This document shows, piece by piece, positions 1 through 5,933 of a DNA stretch of 6,526 bases. A model generated the notes under the pieces. The model worked only from the letters and a program-made list of their open reading frames with translations. It searched no databases and was not told the DNA's origin. Positions within the stretch are counted from its first letter, which is position 1. Each line of letters opens with the position of its first letter. The DNA is from Betaproteobacteria bacterium (lineage in GTDB: Bacteria > Pseudomonadota > Gammaproteobacteria > Burkholderiales > Casimicrobiaceae), in NCBI GenBank assembly GCA_003153335.1, contig PLYG01000046.1, forward strand, positions 1 to 6,526. The letters are read 5' to 3'. A program made the translations under genes and the position numbers.

Positions 1-336
1 CGCGGCGGCAAGATCAAGGCGCTGGGCATGTTTTCCGCCAAGCGCGTGGCCGGCGCCGCCGAAGTGCCGACCATCGCCGAAGCGGGCGGCCCGCCGCTCG
101 AAGGCTCGACCTGGGTGCTCTTCCTCGCCCCCGCCGGCACGCCGAGAGACATCATCAACCGGATGGCCGCGGAGACTGCCAGGGCCGTCGCCTCCGCCGA
201 CATCAAGAACCGCTTCGAGACCATAGGCATCGATCCGGTTGGCGACACGCCGGAGGAAGCAGGAAGGTTTCTCGACGATGAAATCGCCAAGTGGGCGAAG
301 GTGATTTCCGCTGCGGGGGTGAAGGCGGAGCAATGA
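1..336 (+). CDS. TctC/Bug-family tripartite tricarboxylate transporter substrate-binding protein, C-terminal part
   Basis: The reading frame is open from the first base to the TGA at 334-336 and gives the last 111 residues of a protein normally about 320 long; the start and signal peptide lie outside the window. Seen: the pattern GKIKALGMFSAKR, then VPTIAEAG, then LAPAGTPRDIINRM, then an EIAKWAKVISAAG-like C-terminus. These are the standard C-terminal blocks of the TctC/Bug family of periplasmic binding proteins, which capture carboxylates and similar small organic acids, sometimes for a TctAB permease and often as orphan binders. The ligand cannot be read from this fragment. The stop codon overlaps the ATG of the next gene (ATGA), so the two are probably co-translated. 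No TctA or TctB gene is visible. Family assignment is secure; the substrate is unknown. Confidence 0.9.
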   Translation, partial: RGGKIKALGMFSAKRVAGAAEVPTIAEAGGPPLEGSTWVLFLAPAGTPRDIINRMAAETARAVASADIKNRFETIGIDPVGDTPEEAGRFLDDEIAKWAKVISAAGVKAEQ

Positions 337-1220
337 GCGTGCAAGGGTTGATCGAGGACGCCCACGACAAGCCCTTCATTCTTGACAACGGGCAGACCCG
401 CTACCTGTATTTCAGTTTCGACTTCATACAGAGTGCGATGCGTATCAGCGATCCCGATGCGCTGGACCTGCGCTACACCCAGAAAATGATGGGCTTTCTG
501 CTCTTCAACCCGAATCCGCGGAACATTGCCGTAATCGGATTGGGAGGCGGGTCCATCATCAAATTCTGTTACCGGCGGCTGCCGCTGGCCAGTCTGACCG
601 CGGTGGAAATCAATCCCCACGTCGTTGCGCTGCGCGACGAGTTCTGCGTTCCCGGAGATGATGCCCGTTTGCGGATCATTCATGGGGACGGAGCGAAATT
701 CGTCGCCGGACGTGACAACGACCTCGACGCGCTTCTTGTAGATGCCTATGACAGAGACGGTATCGCCTCTAGCCTTTCCAGCCGTGGTTTTGTCGAAGAT
801 GCACTGAACAGCCTGGCGCCGGGAGGCGTGCTGGTTGTCAATCTCGCCGGATACAGAGCGGGCTTTGCGTCCGTGGTGTCGGAGATCATCGAGGTATTCG
901 GCAATCGGGTGCTTGCGCTACGTGTGCGGGAGGACGAGCATCACATCCTGTTTGCATTCAAGGAAGAGCTGTTTCTCCCGCAGTGGAAGCAGATAGGCGC
1001 CCGGGCGGAAGAGCTGCGCGAGCGGTTCGGGCTGGACTTCCCCGCGTTTTCGCGGAAGCTCGAGCAATCGTCAAAGGCGCAATTGGCCTGGACACTGAGC
1101 ACGGCGGAGCCAGTGATTGACCTCGACGCGCAGGCTGAACGAATGGTCTCGGGCCGGGCGCTTCCAGCCGGGCACAAGAGACGCGCGCGGAAGGCAAAGA
1201 AGCGGCGCCACGATGATTGA
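333..1220 (+). CDS. Spermidine synthase-fold (class I SAM-dependent transferase-like) protein
   Basis: A 295-residue protein. I chose the ATG at 333 because it overlaps the upstream TGA, is preceded by GAAGG and GGAG, and begins just before the recognisable domain; the open frame extends in frame back to 291. Seen: a Rossmann-type SAM-binding core with IAVIGLGGGS (about 65-74), an acidic strand end VEIN (E92, the usual ribose ligand), HGDG (D119, near the adenine), and LLVDAYD (D137, where spermidine synthases have their catalytic Asp). This is the spermidine synthase/SpeE-like fold. The family's GGGDG is GGGS here, and the usual N-terminal substrate-binding region is reduced, so true putrescine aminopropyltransferase activity is doubtful. 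A methyltransferase-like or other transferase role is equally possible. The last 15 residues (HKRRARKAKKRRHDD) form a strongly basic tail that could bind nucleic acid or membrane. Probably cytoplasmic; no signal peptide or membrane segment seen. Confidence 0.85.
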   Translation: MSVQGLIEDAHDKPFILDNGQTRYLYFSFDFIQSAMRISDPDALDLRYTQKMMGFLLFNPNPRNIAVIGLGGGSIIKFCYRRLPLASLTAVEINPHVVALRDEFCVPGDDARLRIIHGDGAKFVAGRDNDLDALLVDAYDRDGIASSLSSRGFVEDALNSLAPGGVLVVNLAGYRAGFASVVSEIIEVFGNRVLALRVREDEHHILFAFKEELFLPQWKQIGARAEELRERFGLDFPAFSRKLEQSSKAQLAWTLSTAEPVIDLDAQAERMVSGRALPAGHKRRARKAKKRRHDD

Positions 1221-1266
1221 CGCGCTTTGAATTTCCCGTGTCGTTGCTCCGCTGGCGATGAGGGCG

Positions 1267-1599
1267 TTAGCCGGAAATGTCAATCTCCGCGAGGGCTTCG
1301 CGAATCGGGTCCGAAGCGACCGGCCGAACCAGGCGCGCGGTTTCCTTGCCCTGGCGCAGAAACACCAGCGTAGGCCAGAGCTTCACGCCGAACGAGCGCC
1401 CCAGCGGACGGCCGCTGCCGTCCGCGATCTTGATGTGGCGCACATGTGGATGGCCGGCCAAAGCGGAAGCAAGCAGCGGCTGGGCGGCGCGACAATATCC
1501 GCACCAAGGGCTGCCGAACTCGATCACGGCGGGCGCATCCAGCGTGTCGATCTCGGCGCGCGCCGGCTCGATCGCCGCATACACATCGTTCATTGCCAT
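1267..1599 (-). CDS. Thioredoxin-family protein with CGYC active site
   Basis: A 110-residue protein if translation starts at the ATG at 1599-1597; an ATG two codons later (1593-1591) is as good, and neither has a clear Shine-Dalgarno. The frame is open further back to 1827, but that stretch is arginine-rich, shows no domain, and is unlikely to be translated. Seen with the 1599 start: FGSPWCGYC (active-site Cys33 and Cys36), E27 where E. coli thioredoxin has buried Asp26, and LWPT with Pro76, the cis-proline at the same position as in thioredoxin 1. The length matches a single thioredoxin domain. CGYC replaces the usual CGPC; the same dipeptide occurs in DsbC, so the redox potential may be less reducing than in classical thioredoxin. 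With no signal peptide it should act in the cytoplasm as a disulfide reductase or exchange protein. It lies alone, convergent with the spermidine-synthase-like gene and divergent from hpf. Confidence 0.85.
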   Translation of the reverse strand: MAMNDVYAAIEPARAEIDTLDAPAVIEFGSPWCGYCRAAQPLLASALAGHPHVRHIKIADGSGRPLGRSFGVKLWPTLVFLRQGKETARLVRPVASDPIREALAEIDISG

Positions 1600-1841
1600 G
1601 TTGTTCGAGAGGATGCCATTCAAAATCGCGTCCGGCCAACAGCGAAACGAGGCGGCCCCGACGCGGCCGCCCTGCGCCGACCGCCTTGAAGGCGCTATTC
1701 TACGATGCCTTCGCGCGAAAACTTCTGCGTCAGCATGAGCCATGCGACGGATCGGATCGGACCGCAACCGGTTGCACCAATATCGTCCTCGACCCGATCG
1801 CGGGGAGAAGGGACAGTCGCTCGTCATGGGGCGACTCGTTG
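1600..1841. other. Non-coding spacer upstream of the thioredoxin gene
   Basis: Between the thioredoxin start and the FNR-type site there is no gene I can support; overlapping open frames on both strands are arginine-rich and show no domain or ribosome site. Small symmetric elements are present: a perfect 10-bp palindrome TTCGCGCGAA at 1710-1719 and the odd palindrome CGCCTT-G-AAGGCG at 1682-1694. A TAGAAT hexamer on the minus strand (1702-1697) could be a -10 for the thioredoxin gene, but nothing like a -35 stands upstream of it. Confidence 0.4.
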
Positions 1842-1882
1842 TTGACCTTGATCAAGTGCAGGGCGCCGCCGCCGCGTAATAT
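1842..1882 (+). promoter_or_regulatory. Predicted FNR/Anr-type box with -10 element (class II promoter) for the HPF-CSD gene
   Basis: Seen: TTGAC-CTTG-ATCAA at 1842-1855, one base from the FNR/Anr/FixK-family consensus TTGAT-N4-ATCAA, and TAATAT at 1877-1882. A start site 7-8 bases past the -10 (about 1889-1890) puts the centre of the box (1848.5) at about -40.5 to -41.5. That is the standard spacing of class II FNR-activated promoters, which do not need a good -35. The start would give a leader of about 68 bases before the ATG at 1957. Known: FNR-type regulators activate such promoters under low oxygen. Inferred: this promoter drives the hibernation-factor gene and possibly the small gene after it. 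The site is more than 240 bases from the thioredoxin start, so control of that gene is less likely. Confidence 0.65.
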
Positions 1883-1956
1883 GGCAGTAACGGGCTGGGG
1901 TTGCGCGCCAGCGCAGCGCTCGTCCGCAGGGTCAACCAGATGAACGCGGAGCCGAT

Positions 1957-2487
1957 ATGCAAATACCACTGAAAATCACGCTGCGCCACATGTCGCAGTC
2001 AGAAGCGCTCGAGACGCGAATCCGCAGCAAAGTGGCGAAACTGGAAGAGTTCCATCCCAACGTCACCGGATGCACCGTGACGATCGAGGAACAGCGACGC
2101 CATCAACAACAGGGACGCTGGTTCAATGTGCGGGTCGTCGCGCGCGTGCCGGACCATGAGATCGTCGTCAATCGCGATCACGACGAGGATCCCTACGTCG
2201 CCCTGCGCGACGCGTTCGACGCTGTCAAACGGCGTCTTGAAGAATTCGCCCGGCTGCAGCGCGAGGTGAAGACGTACCCGGAGTTGCTTCGCGGCGCCGT
2301 TGCCCGGCTATTTGCCGACGAAGACTACGGCTTCATCACGACGGAGGACGGCAACGAGTATTATTTCAGTCGCGAAAATGTCATCGAGCCGTCGTTCGAC
2401 CAACTGCAGAAAGGAATGCAGGTGCAGTTCATTCCGGAGCCTGGCGCGGAGGGCATGCAGGCAAAGCGGGTCACCGCGACCCAGTAG
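1957..2487 (+). CDS. HPF/RaiA ribosome-associated protein fused to a C-terminal cold-shock domain
   Basis: A 176-residue protein; the ATG at 1957 has GGAG at 1948-1951, five bases upstream. Residues 1-105 form an HPF/RaiA (ribosome hibernation) domain: opening strand MQIPLKITLRHM, a helix with charged residues, a strand pair around VTIEEQ and RWFNVRVVARV, then D78-P79-Y80-V-A-L in a final helix, the family's conserved D-x-Y-x-A block. Residues 112-174 form a cold-shock domain: GAVARLF, RNP1-like DYGFI (123-127), RNP2-like EYYFSREN (134-141) and a closing KGMQVQFIPEPG...KRV. The aromatic residues of both RNP motifs are kept, but a basic residue before YGFI is missing and Ser138 stands where related proteins often have His. 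HPF domains bind the decoding centre of the 30S subunit and silence ribosomes. The cold-shock domain takes the place of the dimerisation domain of long HPF, so it may bind rRNA or mRNA instead of pairing ribosomes. The upstream FNR-type site suggests induction by low oxygen. Confidence 0.93.
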   Translation: MQIPLKITLRHMSQSEALETRIRSKVAKLEEFHPNVTGCTVTIEEQRRHQQQGRWFNVRVVARVPDHEIVVNRDHDEDPYVALRDAFDAVKRRLEEFARLQREVKTYPELLRGAVARLFADEDYGFITTEDGNEYYFSRENVIEPSFDQLQKGMQVQFIPEPGAEGMQAKRVTATQ

Positions 2488-2619
2488 CCTGCTAACAGCA
2501 TGCGCCTGCCTGACTTCGAAAGGTCAAGTAGAGAGGTGCCTGGCGCCGCGGCTCGCGTCTCGCGCGATGGGGGAGAGCCGCAGCCATGCGGAGCAATGCA
2601 CCGGTTCAGATGACGCTAC

Positions 2620-2628
2620 AGGAGGTGA
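2620..2628 (+). promoter_or_regulatory. Near-perfect Shine-Dalgarno sequence for the 87-residue ORF
   Basis: AGGAGGTGA matches the 16S rRNA anti-Shine-Dalgarno over nine bases, with seven bases between AGGAGG and the ATG at 2633. It is by far the strongest ribosome site in the window and is the main reason to call the small downstream frame a real gene. Confidence 0.8.
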
Positions 2629-2632
2629 CACG

Positions 2633-2896
2633 ATGGCAGCAGTGAAGCGAGGCAAGCCCAGCGCCAGCGGCCGCGGGCGCGCGGCGCCAGGCAAGCGTCG
2701 GCGGCGGGTCCCCGCGGCCATCGCGCCGAATGCGCTACCGGCCGATGACGGCGCGACACTTGCCGTGGCGCCCACGTTCGGCATCGAAGCGGTCGAGAGG
2801 GACGCGGCCCTAGAGGGGGTCGTCGACGATTGGGCCGGGATGGACACGGTTGCCGACATGGTCGACGAGCCGGCCGAGGGACGCCGCCGCCGTTGA
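2633..2896 (+). CDS. Hypothetical small charged protein (87 residues)
   Basis: I do not recognise this protein. The start is fixed by a near-perfect Shine-Dalgarno; the same frame is open further upstream, where it is only the shadow of the hpf gene. Residues 1-26 are very basic and rich in Lys, Arg, Gly, Ala and Ser (KRGKPSASGRGR, then GKRRRRVP). Residues 27-52 are Ala/Pro-rich (IAPNALPADDG, LAVAPTFGIEAV). Residues 53-82 are acidic (ERDAALEGVVDDWAGMD, VADMVDEPAEG), and the protein ends in RRRR. There is no signal peptide, membrane segment or cysteine. It looks largely disordered, with a possible short helix around 50-78. It follows hpf by 145 bases with no clear terminator between, so it may share the FNR-type promoter. 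A nucleic-acid or ribosome-binding role is only a guess from the charge. That it is translated is likely; its function is unknown. Confidence 0.6.
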   Translation: MAAVKRGKPSASGRGRAAPGKRRRRVPAAIAPNALPADDGATLAVAPTFGIEAVERDAALEGVVDDWAGMDTVADMVDEPAEGRRRR

Positions 2897-2899
2897 AGG

Positions 2900-2944
2900 C
2901 CGGCACCGGGCCACCGGCGCCGCTCGGGTCGGCCGGTGTACCGG
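2900..2944 (+). terminator. Weak hairpin just after the small ORF (possible terminator)
   Basis: CCGGCACCGG at 2900-2909 can pair with CCGGTG-TA-CCGG at 2933-2944, leaving a two-base TA bulge and a GC-rich loop. It begins four bases after the stop codon. No T-tract follows, so it is at best a Rho-assisted or RNA-stabilising structure. Confidence 0.2.
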
Positions 2945-2981
2945 GGTAGAAGCCCAAGTGTGCGGCATTTGCCCCGATCGG

Positions 2982-2997
2982 TGGGGGATATCCCCCA
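2982..2997. repeat. Perfect 16-bp palindrome between convergent genes
   Basis: TGGGGGATATCCCCCA reads the same on both strands. It sits 26 bases beyond the stop codon of the sigma54 regulator gene and 85 bases beyond the small ORF. As RNA it would form a six-base-pair stem with an AUAU loop from either strand, but no T-tract follows on either side. As DNA it could be a dimeric protein-binding site. Only one copy is seen in the window. Confidence 0.6.
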
Positions 2998-3023
2998 GAC
3001 ACCGCCAGACGACCCGGCAACGA

Positions 3024-4439
3024 TTAGGGAACCTTGAGCGCGTGCTTGTCGATGCGATACCGCAGTGTGTCGCGCGAGACGCCCAACAGCCGCGCGGCCT
3101 GCGTGACATTGCCGTGGGTCTGCGCGAGCGCGCGCACGAGCAGGTCGCGTTCAACTTCCGCCAGATTGAGCGCGGCGTCCTCCGTGCCGGCTGTCTCGGC
3201 GCCGGCGTCTTCGGGCGCGCCCTCGCTGCCGGGTGCGGGTGCTGCAAGCGTCGAGGTCAGGCGCAAGTCGACTGGTTCGACCATCGTACCGCTCGCCAGG
3301 ATGACTGCCTGCTCGATCAGGTTGCGCAGTTCGCGGACGTTGCCCGGCCAACTGTAAAGGAGCATTGCGCGTTCGGCCTCCGCGGAAAAGCGGAGCTGGG
3401 ATTTGCGATAGCGGCGGCGGTGCAGGTCGAGATAATGTTCCGCCAGCAAGAGCACGTCACGGCCGCGCGCGCGCAACGACGGCAGGTCGAAGTGAACGAT
3501 GCGGAGCCGGAACAGGAGGTCGGCGCGGAAGCTGCCTTCGCGCACCGCGAGTTCGAGATCGCGATTGGTGGCGGTGACGATGCGGATGTTCGCCTTCTGC
3601 TCGCGCACGCTGCCGAGGCGCCGCACTGTCCTGTCTTCGAGCAGCTTGAGCAGCTTGATCTGCACCCGCGCATCGATGTCGCGGATTTCGTCGAGGAACA
3701 GCGTGCCGCCGGCGGCCGCTTCGATCAATCCAAGCTTGCGCTGCTTCGCGTCGGTAAAGGCGCCACGCTCGTAGCCGAAGAGCTCCGCTTCGAGCAGGTC
3801 GCCCGGGATCGTCGAGCAATTGAGTTCGACGAACGGCGCATCGCGGCGCTGGCCTTCGAAATGCAGTGCGCGCGCGACCAGTTCCTTGCCGGTTCCCGTT
3901 TCCCCGGTGATCAATACCGCCGGCAGGTCATCATCGTCCAGGTCCGCCTCGGCTGCCAGCAACTGCCGGATCGCGGTCTTGAGCGCTGCCATCGGTGCCG
4001 AGTTGCCGATCAGGTGATCGAGCCCGCCCTCGGCGGCGACCTTCTTGCGGTGATACGTAAGCTCCTCTTCGCGATGTTCCTCGCCGACCAGCTTTTCGAG
4101 GCGCAGCTTGAGCTCGCCCAGGATGACCGGCTTGATCAGGTAGTCGTGCGCGCCGGCCTTCATCGCTTCGACGGCGACGGTTTCGCTGCCGTGCCCCGTC
4201 ATCAGGATCACGGCGATCCGTGAATCGATAGCCTTGATGCGCTTCAGCACGTCGACGCCGTGCATGCCGGGAAGCGCGTAATCGAGCAGCACCGCCTCCG
4301 GGCGCAGCGTCTCGATCTGCGCGAGCCCATCCTCCCCGGTCGCGGCAACACTTGCATCGTAGCCGTTGCGCTTCAGGTATGTGGCGATGTTCTTCGCGAG
4401 CGTGAGCTCGTCTTCGATGATGAGTATTGCGGCAGCCAT
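3024..4439 (-). CDS. NtrC-family sigma54-dependent response regulator
   Basis: A 471-residue protein. I chose the ATG at 4439, one base after the kinase stop codon, because the receiver domain starts there (MAAAILIIEDE); the longer in-frame start at 4481 would add 14 residues overlapping the kinase. Receiver domain about 4-120: acidic pocket E9/D10/E11, phospho-acceptor D53 in LLDYALPG, T81, K103. AAA+ domain about 143-385: Walker A GETGTGKE (179-186), sigma54-contact loop GAFTDA (226-231), Walker B TLFLDEI with D250/E251, FRADLLFRL with the likely arginine finger, WPGNVREL (364-371). An Ala/Glu/Gly-rich linker (396-424) leads to a Fis-type helix-turn-helix (about 425-468, GNVTQAARLLGVSRDTLRYRI). 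Phosphorylation by the adjacent kinase should allow the ATPase to open sigma54 promoters. Two oddities: the loop reads GAFTDA instead of GAFTGA, and Walker B is followed by R253 where Gly is usual. The first is a natural variant in this family. No Shine-Dalgarno is visible, so translation is probably coupled. The targets are unknown. Confidence 0.95.
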   Translation of the reverse strand: MAAAILIIEDELTLAKNIATYLKRNGYDASVAATGEDGLAQIETLRPEAVLLDYALPGMHGVDVLKRIKAIDSRIAVILMTGHGSETVAVEAMKAGAHDYLIKPVILGELKLRLEKLVGEEHREEELTYHRKKVAAEGGLDHLIGNSAPMAALKTAIRQLLAAEADLDDDDLPAVLITGETGTGKELVARALHFEGQRRDAPFVELNCSTIPGDLLEAELFGYERGAFTDAKQRKLGLIEAAAGGTLFLDEIRDIDARVQIKLLKLLEDRTVRRLGSVREQKANIRIVTATNRDLELAVREGSFRADLLFRLRIVHFDLPSLRARGRDVLLLAEHYLDLHRRRYRKSQLRFSAEAERAMLLYSWPGNVRELRNLIEQAVILASGTMVEPVDLRLTSTLAAPAPGSEGAPEDAGAETAGTEDAALNLAEVERDLLVRALAQTHGNVTQAARLLGVSRDTLRYRIDKHALKVP

Positions 4440-4440
4440 G

Positions 4441-5904
4441 TCAGGCGGAATGGATGGGAAGTTCGACGATGATCTCGGCACCCTTGCCGGCTGCGCTGGT
4501 GATGGACACCGACCCGCCGAAGCGAGTGACGATGCGCTTGACCAGCGGGAGGCCGAGACCCAGACCCTTGCGCTTGGACGTGAAAAAGGGCACGAACACG
4601 CGCCGGAGCTGCTCGCGCGGAATGCCGACGCCGTTGTCGCGGATGGTCACCCGCACGGCGCGCGCCTTGGGCGCGAGCCTCGCCTCGACCTCGAGCAGGC
4701 CGCCCTTGGGCATCGCTTCGAGCGCATTCGAGAACAGGCTGTTGAACGCGTGGCCCAGCCGCACGCGCTCGGCGCGCACGGCGGGCAGCGCGGGGTCGAT
4801 GGCGAGGTTGAGTGCGACGCCGCGCCGTTGCCTTTCGCGCTCGAATCCCTGCAGGCTCGCCTCCAGCAGCGGTCCGAGATTCACCGGATCGAGGCGCGCG
4901 GGTTCCTGCGCGGAGTAGGTGAGGAGCTGCCGCACCCACTCGCTCAGCCGATCGACCTCCGCGGTGATGTCACGGGCTGCCTCACGCACCGCCGGCGAGG
5001 GGTCGTCCTGGCAAAGCTCGGCGGAGGTCCGGATCGAGGCCAGCGGATTGCGTATGCCGTGCGTGATCGCGCCCGTCATCTCGCCGATCACCGCGAGCGT
5101 CTCCGCTTCGAGCAGGCGTGCGCTCTGTTCCTCGATCAGCCGGTCGGCGCGGCGCACGATCCAGAACAGCGCCAGGTACAGGAACAGGCCGCAGCCCAGC
5201 GAAATGCCCCAGATCAGGCGCAGGCCGTGGGCGATCGTCTGGAACAGCGCGATCGGGACCCGGTAGACCTCCACTACGCCGATAACAGGTCCGCCGGCGT
5301 TGGCGCGCACCGGCAGATAGTTTTCGACGAAACGCGGCTCCTGGCTGCGCAACAGAAGGTGCTCGGGCTTGATGTCCTCGCTGGAGCCGATCACGCCCGA
5401 TTCGATCGCAACCGTGCCCTCCAGCGCTTCCTCGAGTTCGTGATTCGGTCCGAGATACTTGCCGATGAGCGAGCGATCGGACGACCAGATGACGCGCTGA
5501 TCGCGGGCATAGATGTTGGTGCGCAGCACGTCGGGCAGTTTGCCGATGTGCGCGAAGAACTCCTCCAGGCCGCGATCCTTGAGAGTGGTGTTTTGCACCA
5601 GAAAGTACTCGCTCGCGTCCTGCACTTCCGCAATGCTTTGCACGACTTCCGCCATTACGTGGGCATCGCGCTCGAGCAGGCTGTCGGTGAGGAAGCGCGA
5701 GAGGAAGCTCGACAGGATCACGCAGGCCGCGACTATGCATACGAAGCTCAACAGCGAGAACCAGCGCGTCAGGCTGAATGGCTGCTGCCGCGTGGCGCGG
5801 CTCTCCGGCACGCCGGGTATCGGCGGCGCGGGGGTGCCGCTGCCGGCGGGCTCGACCGGTTTGACGGGGTTGGTCATGAATGGGGGATCACTGGGGAAAA
5901 ACAT
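4441..5904 (-). CDS. Membrane-bound sensor histidine kinase
   Basis: A 487-residue protein from the ATG at 5904, which has AGGAAAG seven to ten bases upstream; a GTG at 5934, an ATG at 5925 and an ATG at 5877 are weaker in-frame alternatives. Order: a Pro-rich cytoplasmic N-terminus (about 1-45), a first membrane segment (about 49-70), a periplasmic sensor region (about 71-228), a second membrane segment (about 230-250), a short charged coiled-coil linker, HisKA with phospho-acceptor H282 in ITHGIRNPLASI, and an HATPase_c domain: N box with N393 (SNALEAM), G1 box DNGVGIP (423-429), F box VFVPFFTSK, G2 box GLGLGL (447-452). The periplasmic part (TNIYARDQRVIWSSD, then ENYLPVR and VIGVVEVYR) resembles PDC/CACHE-type sensor folds; its ligand is unknown. 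No HAMP or cytoplasmic PAS domain is evident. Gly283 follows the catalytic His, where Glu or Asp is usual. It is the first gene of a two-gene operon and should phosphorylate the regulator encoded one base downstream. Confidence 0.95.
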   Translation of the reverse strand: MFFPSDPPFMTNPVKPVEPAGSGTPAPPIPGVPESRATRQQPFSLTRWFSLLSFVCIVAACVILSSFLSRFLTDSLLERDAHVMAEVVQSIAEVQDASEYFLVQNTTLKDRGLEEFFAHIGKLPDVLRTNIYARDQRVIWSSDRSLIGKYLGPNHELEEALEGTVAIESGVIGSSEDIKPEHLLLRSQEPRFVENYLPVRANAGGPVIGVVEVYRVPIALFQTIAHGLRLIWGISLGCGLFLYLALFWIVRRADRLIEEQSARLLEAETLAVIGEMTGAITHGIRNPLASIRTSAELCQDDPSPAVREAARDITAEVDRLSEWVRQLLTYSAQEPARLDPVNLGPLLEASLQGFERERQRRGVALNLAIDPALPAVRAERVRLGHAFNSLFSNALEAMPKGGLLEVEARLAPKARAVRVTIRDNGVGIPREQLRRVFVPFFTSKRKGLGLGLPLVKRIVTRFGGSVSITSAAGKGAEIIVELPIHSA

Positions 5905-5907
5905 GTT

Positions 5908-5914
5908 CTTTCCT
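5908..5914 (-). promoter_or_regulatory. Shine-Dalgarno that selects the kinase start
   Basis: On the minus strand AGGAAAG precedes the ATG at 5904-5902 at normal distance; none of the other in-frame starts has a comparable match. The same bases lie in the left arm of an imperfect inverted repeat (5894-5913), so the site may be partly hidden in mRNA structure. Confidence 0.55.
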
Positions 5915-5933
5915 GACGAAATCATCGTTGGCA

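Noticed and set aside
1697..1725. A sigma70 promoter for the thioredoxin gene using TAGAAT at 1702-1697
   Set aside because: The hexamer is acceptable, but the bases 16-18 upstream (around GAAGTT) do not resemble a -35, and no extended -10 is present.
1600..1827. N-terminal extension of the thioredoxin frame to an ATG at 1827
   Set aside because: The added 76 residues are arginine-rich with no signal peptide or domain, and the remaining 110 residues already match the length and residue numbering of thioredoxin.
2548..2581. Inverted repeat GCGGCTC/GAGCCGC between hpf and the small ORF as a terminator
   Set aside because: Only seven base pairs around a 20-base loop and no T-run follow, and the region is very GC-rich, so chance pairing is likely.
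2850..4223. A 457-codon open frame on the plus strand, antisense to the regulator gene
   Set aside because: It is a shadow of the sigma54 regulator, which has all receiver, AAA+ and helix-turn-helix motifs on the other strand. The shadow has no ribosome site and no domain.
4366..5916. A 516-codon open frame on the plus strand, antisense to the kinase gene
   Set aside because: The minus strand encodes an unmistakable histidine kinase over the same bases. The antisense product is rich in Arg, Ala, Gln and His, shows no domain, and is open only because of the GC-biased third positions of the real gene.
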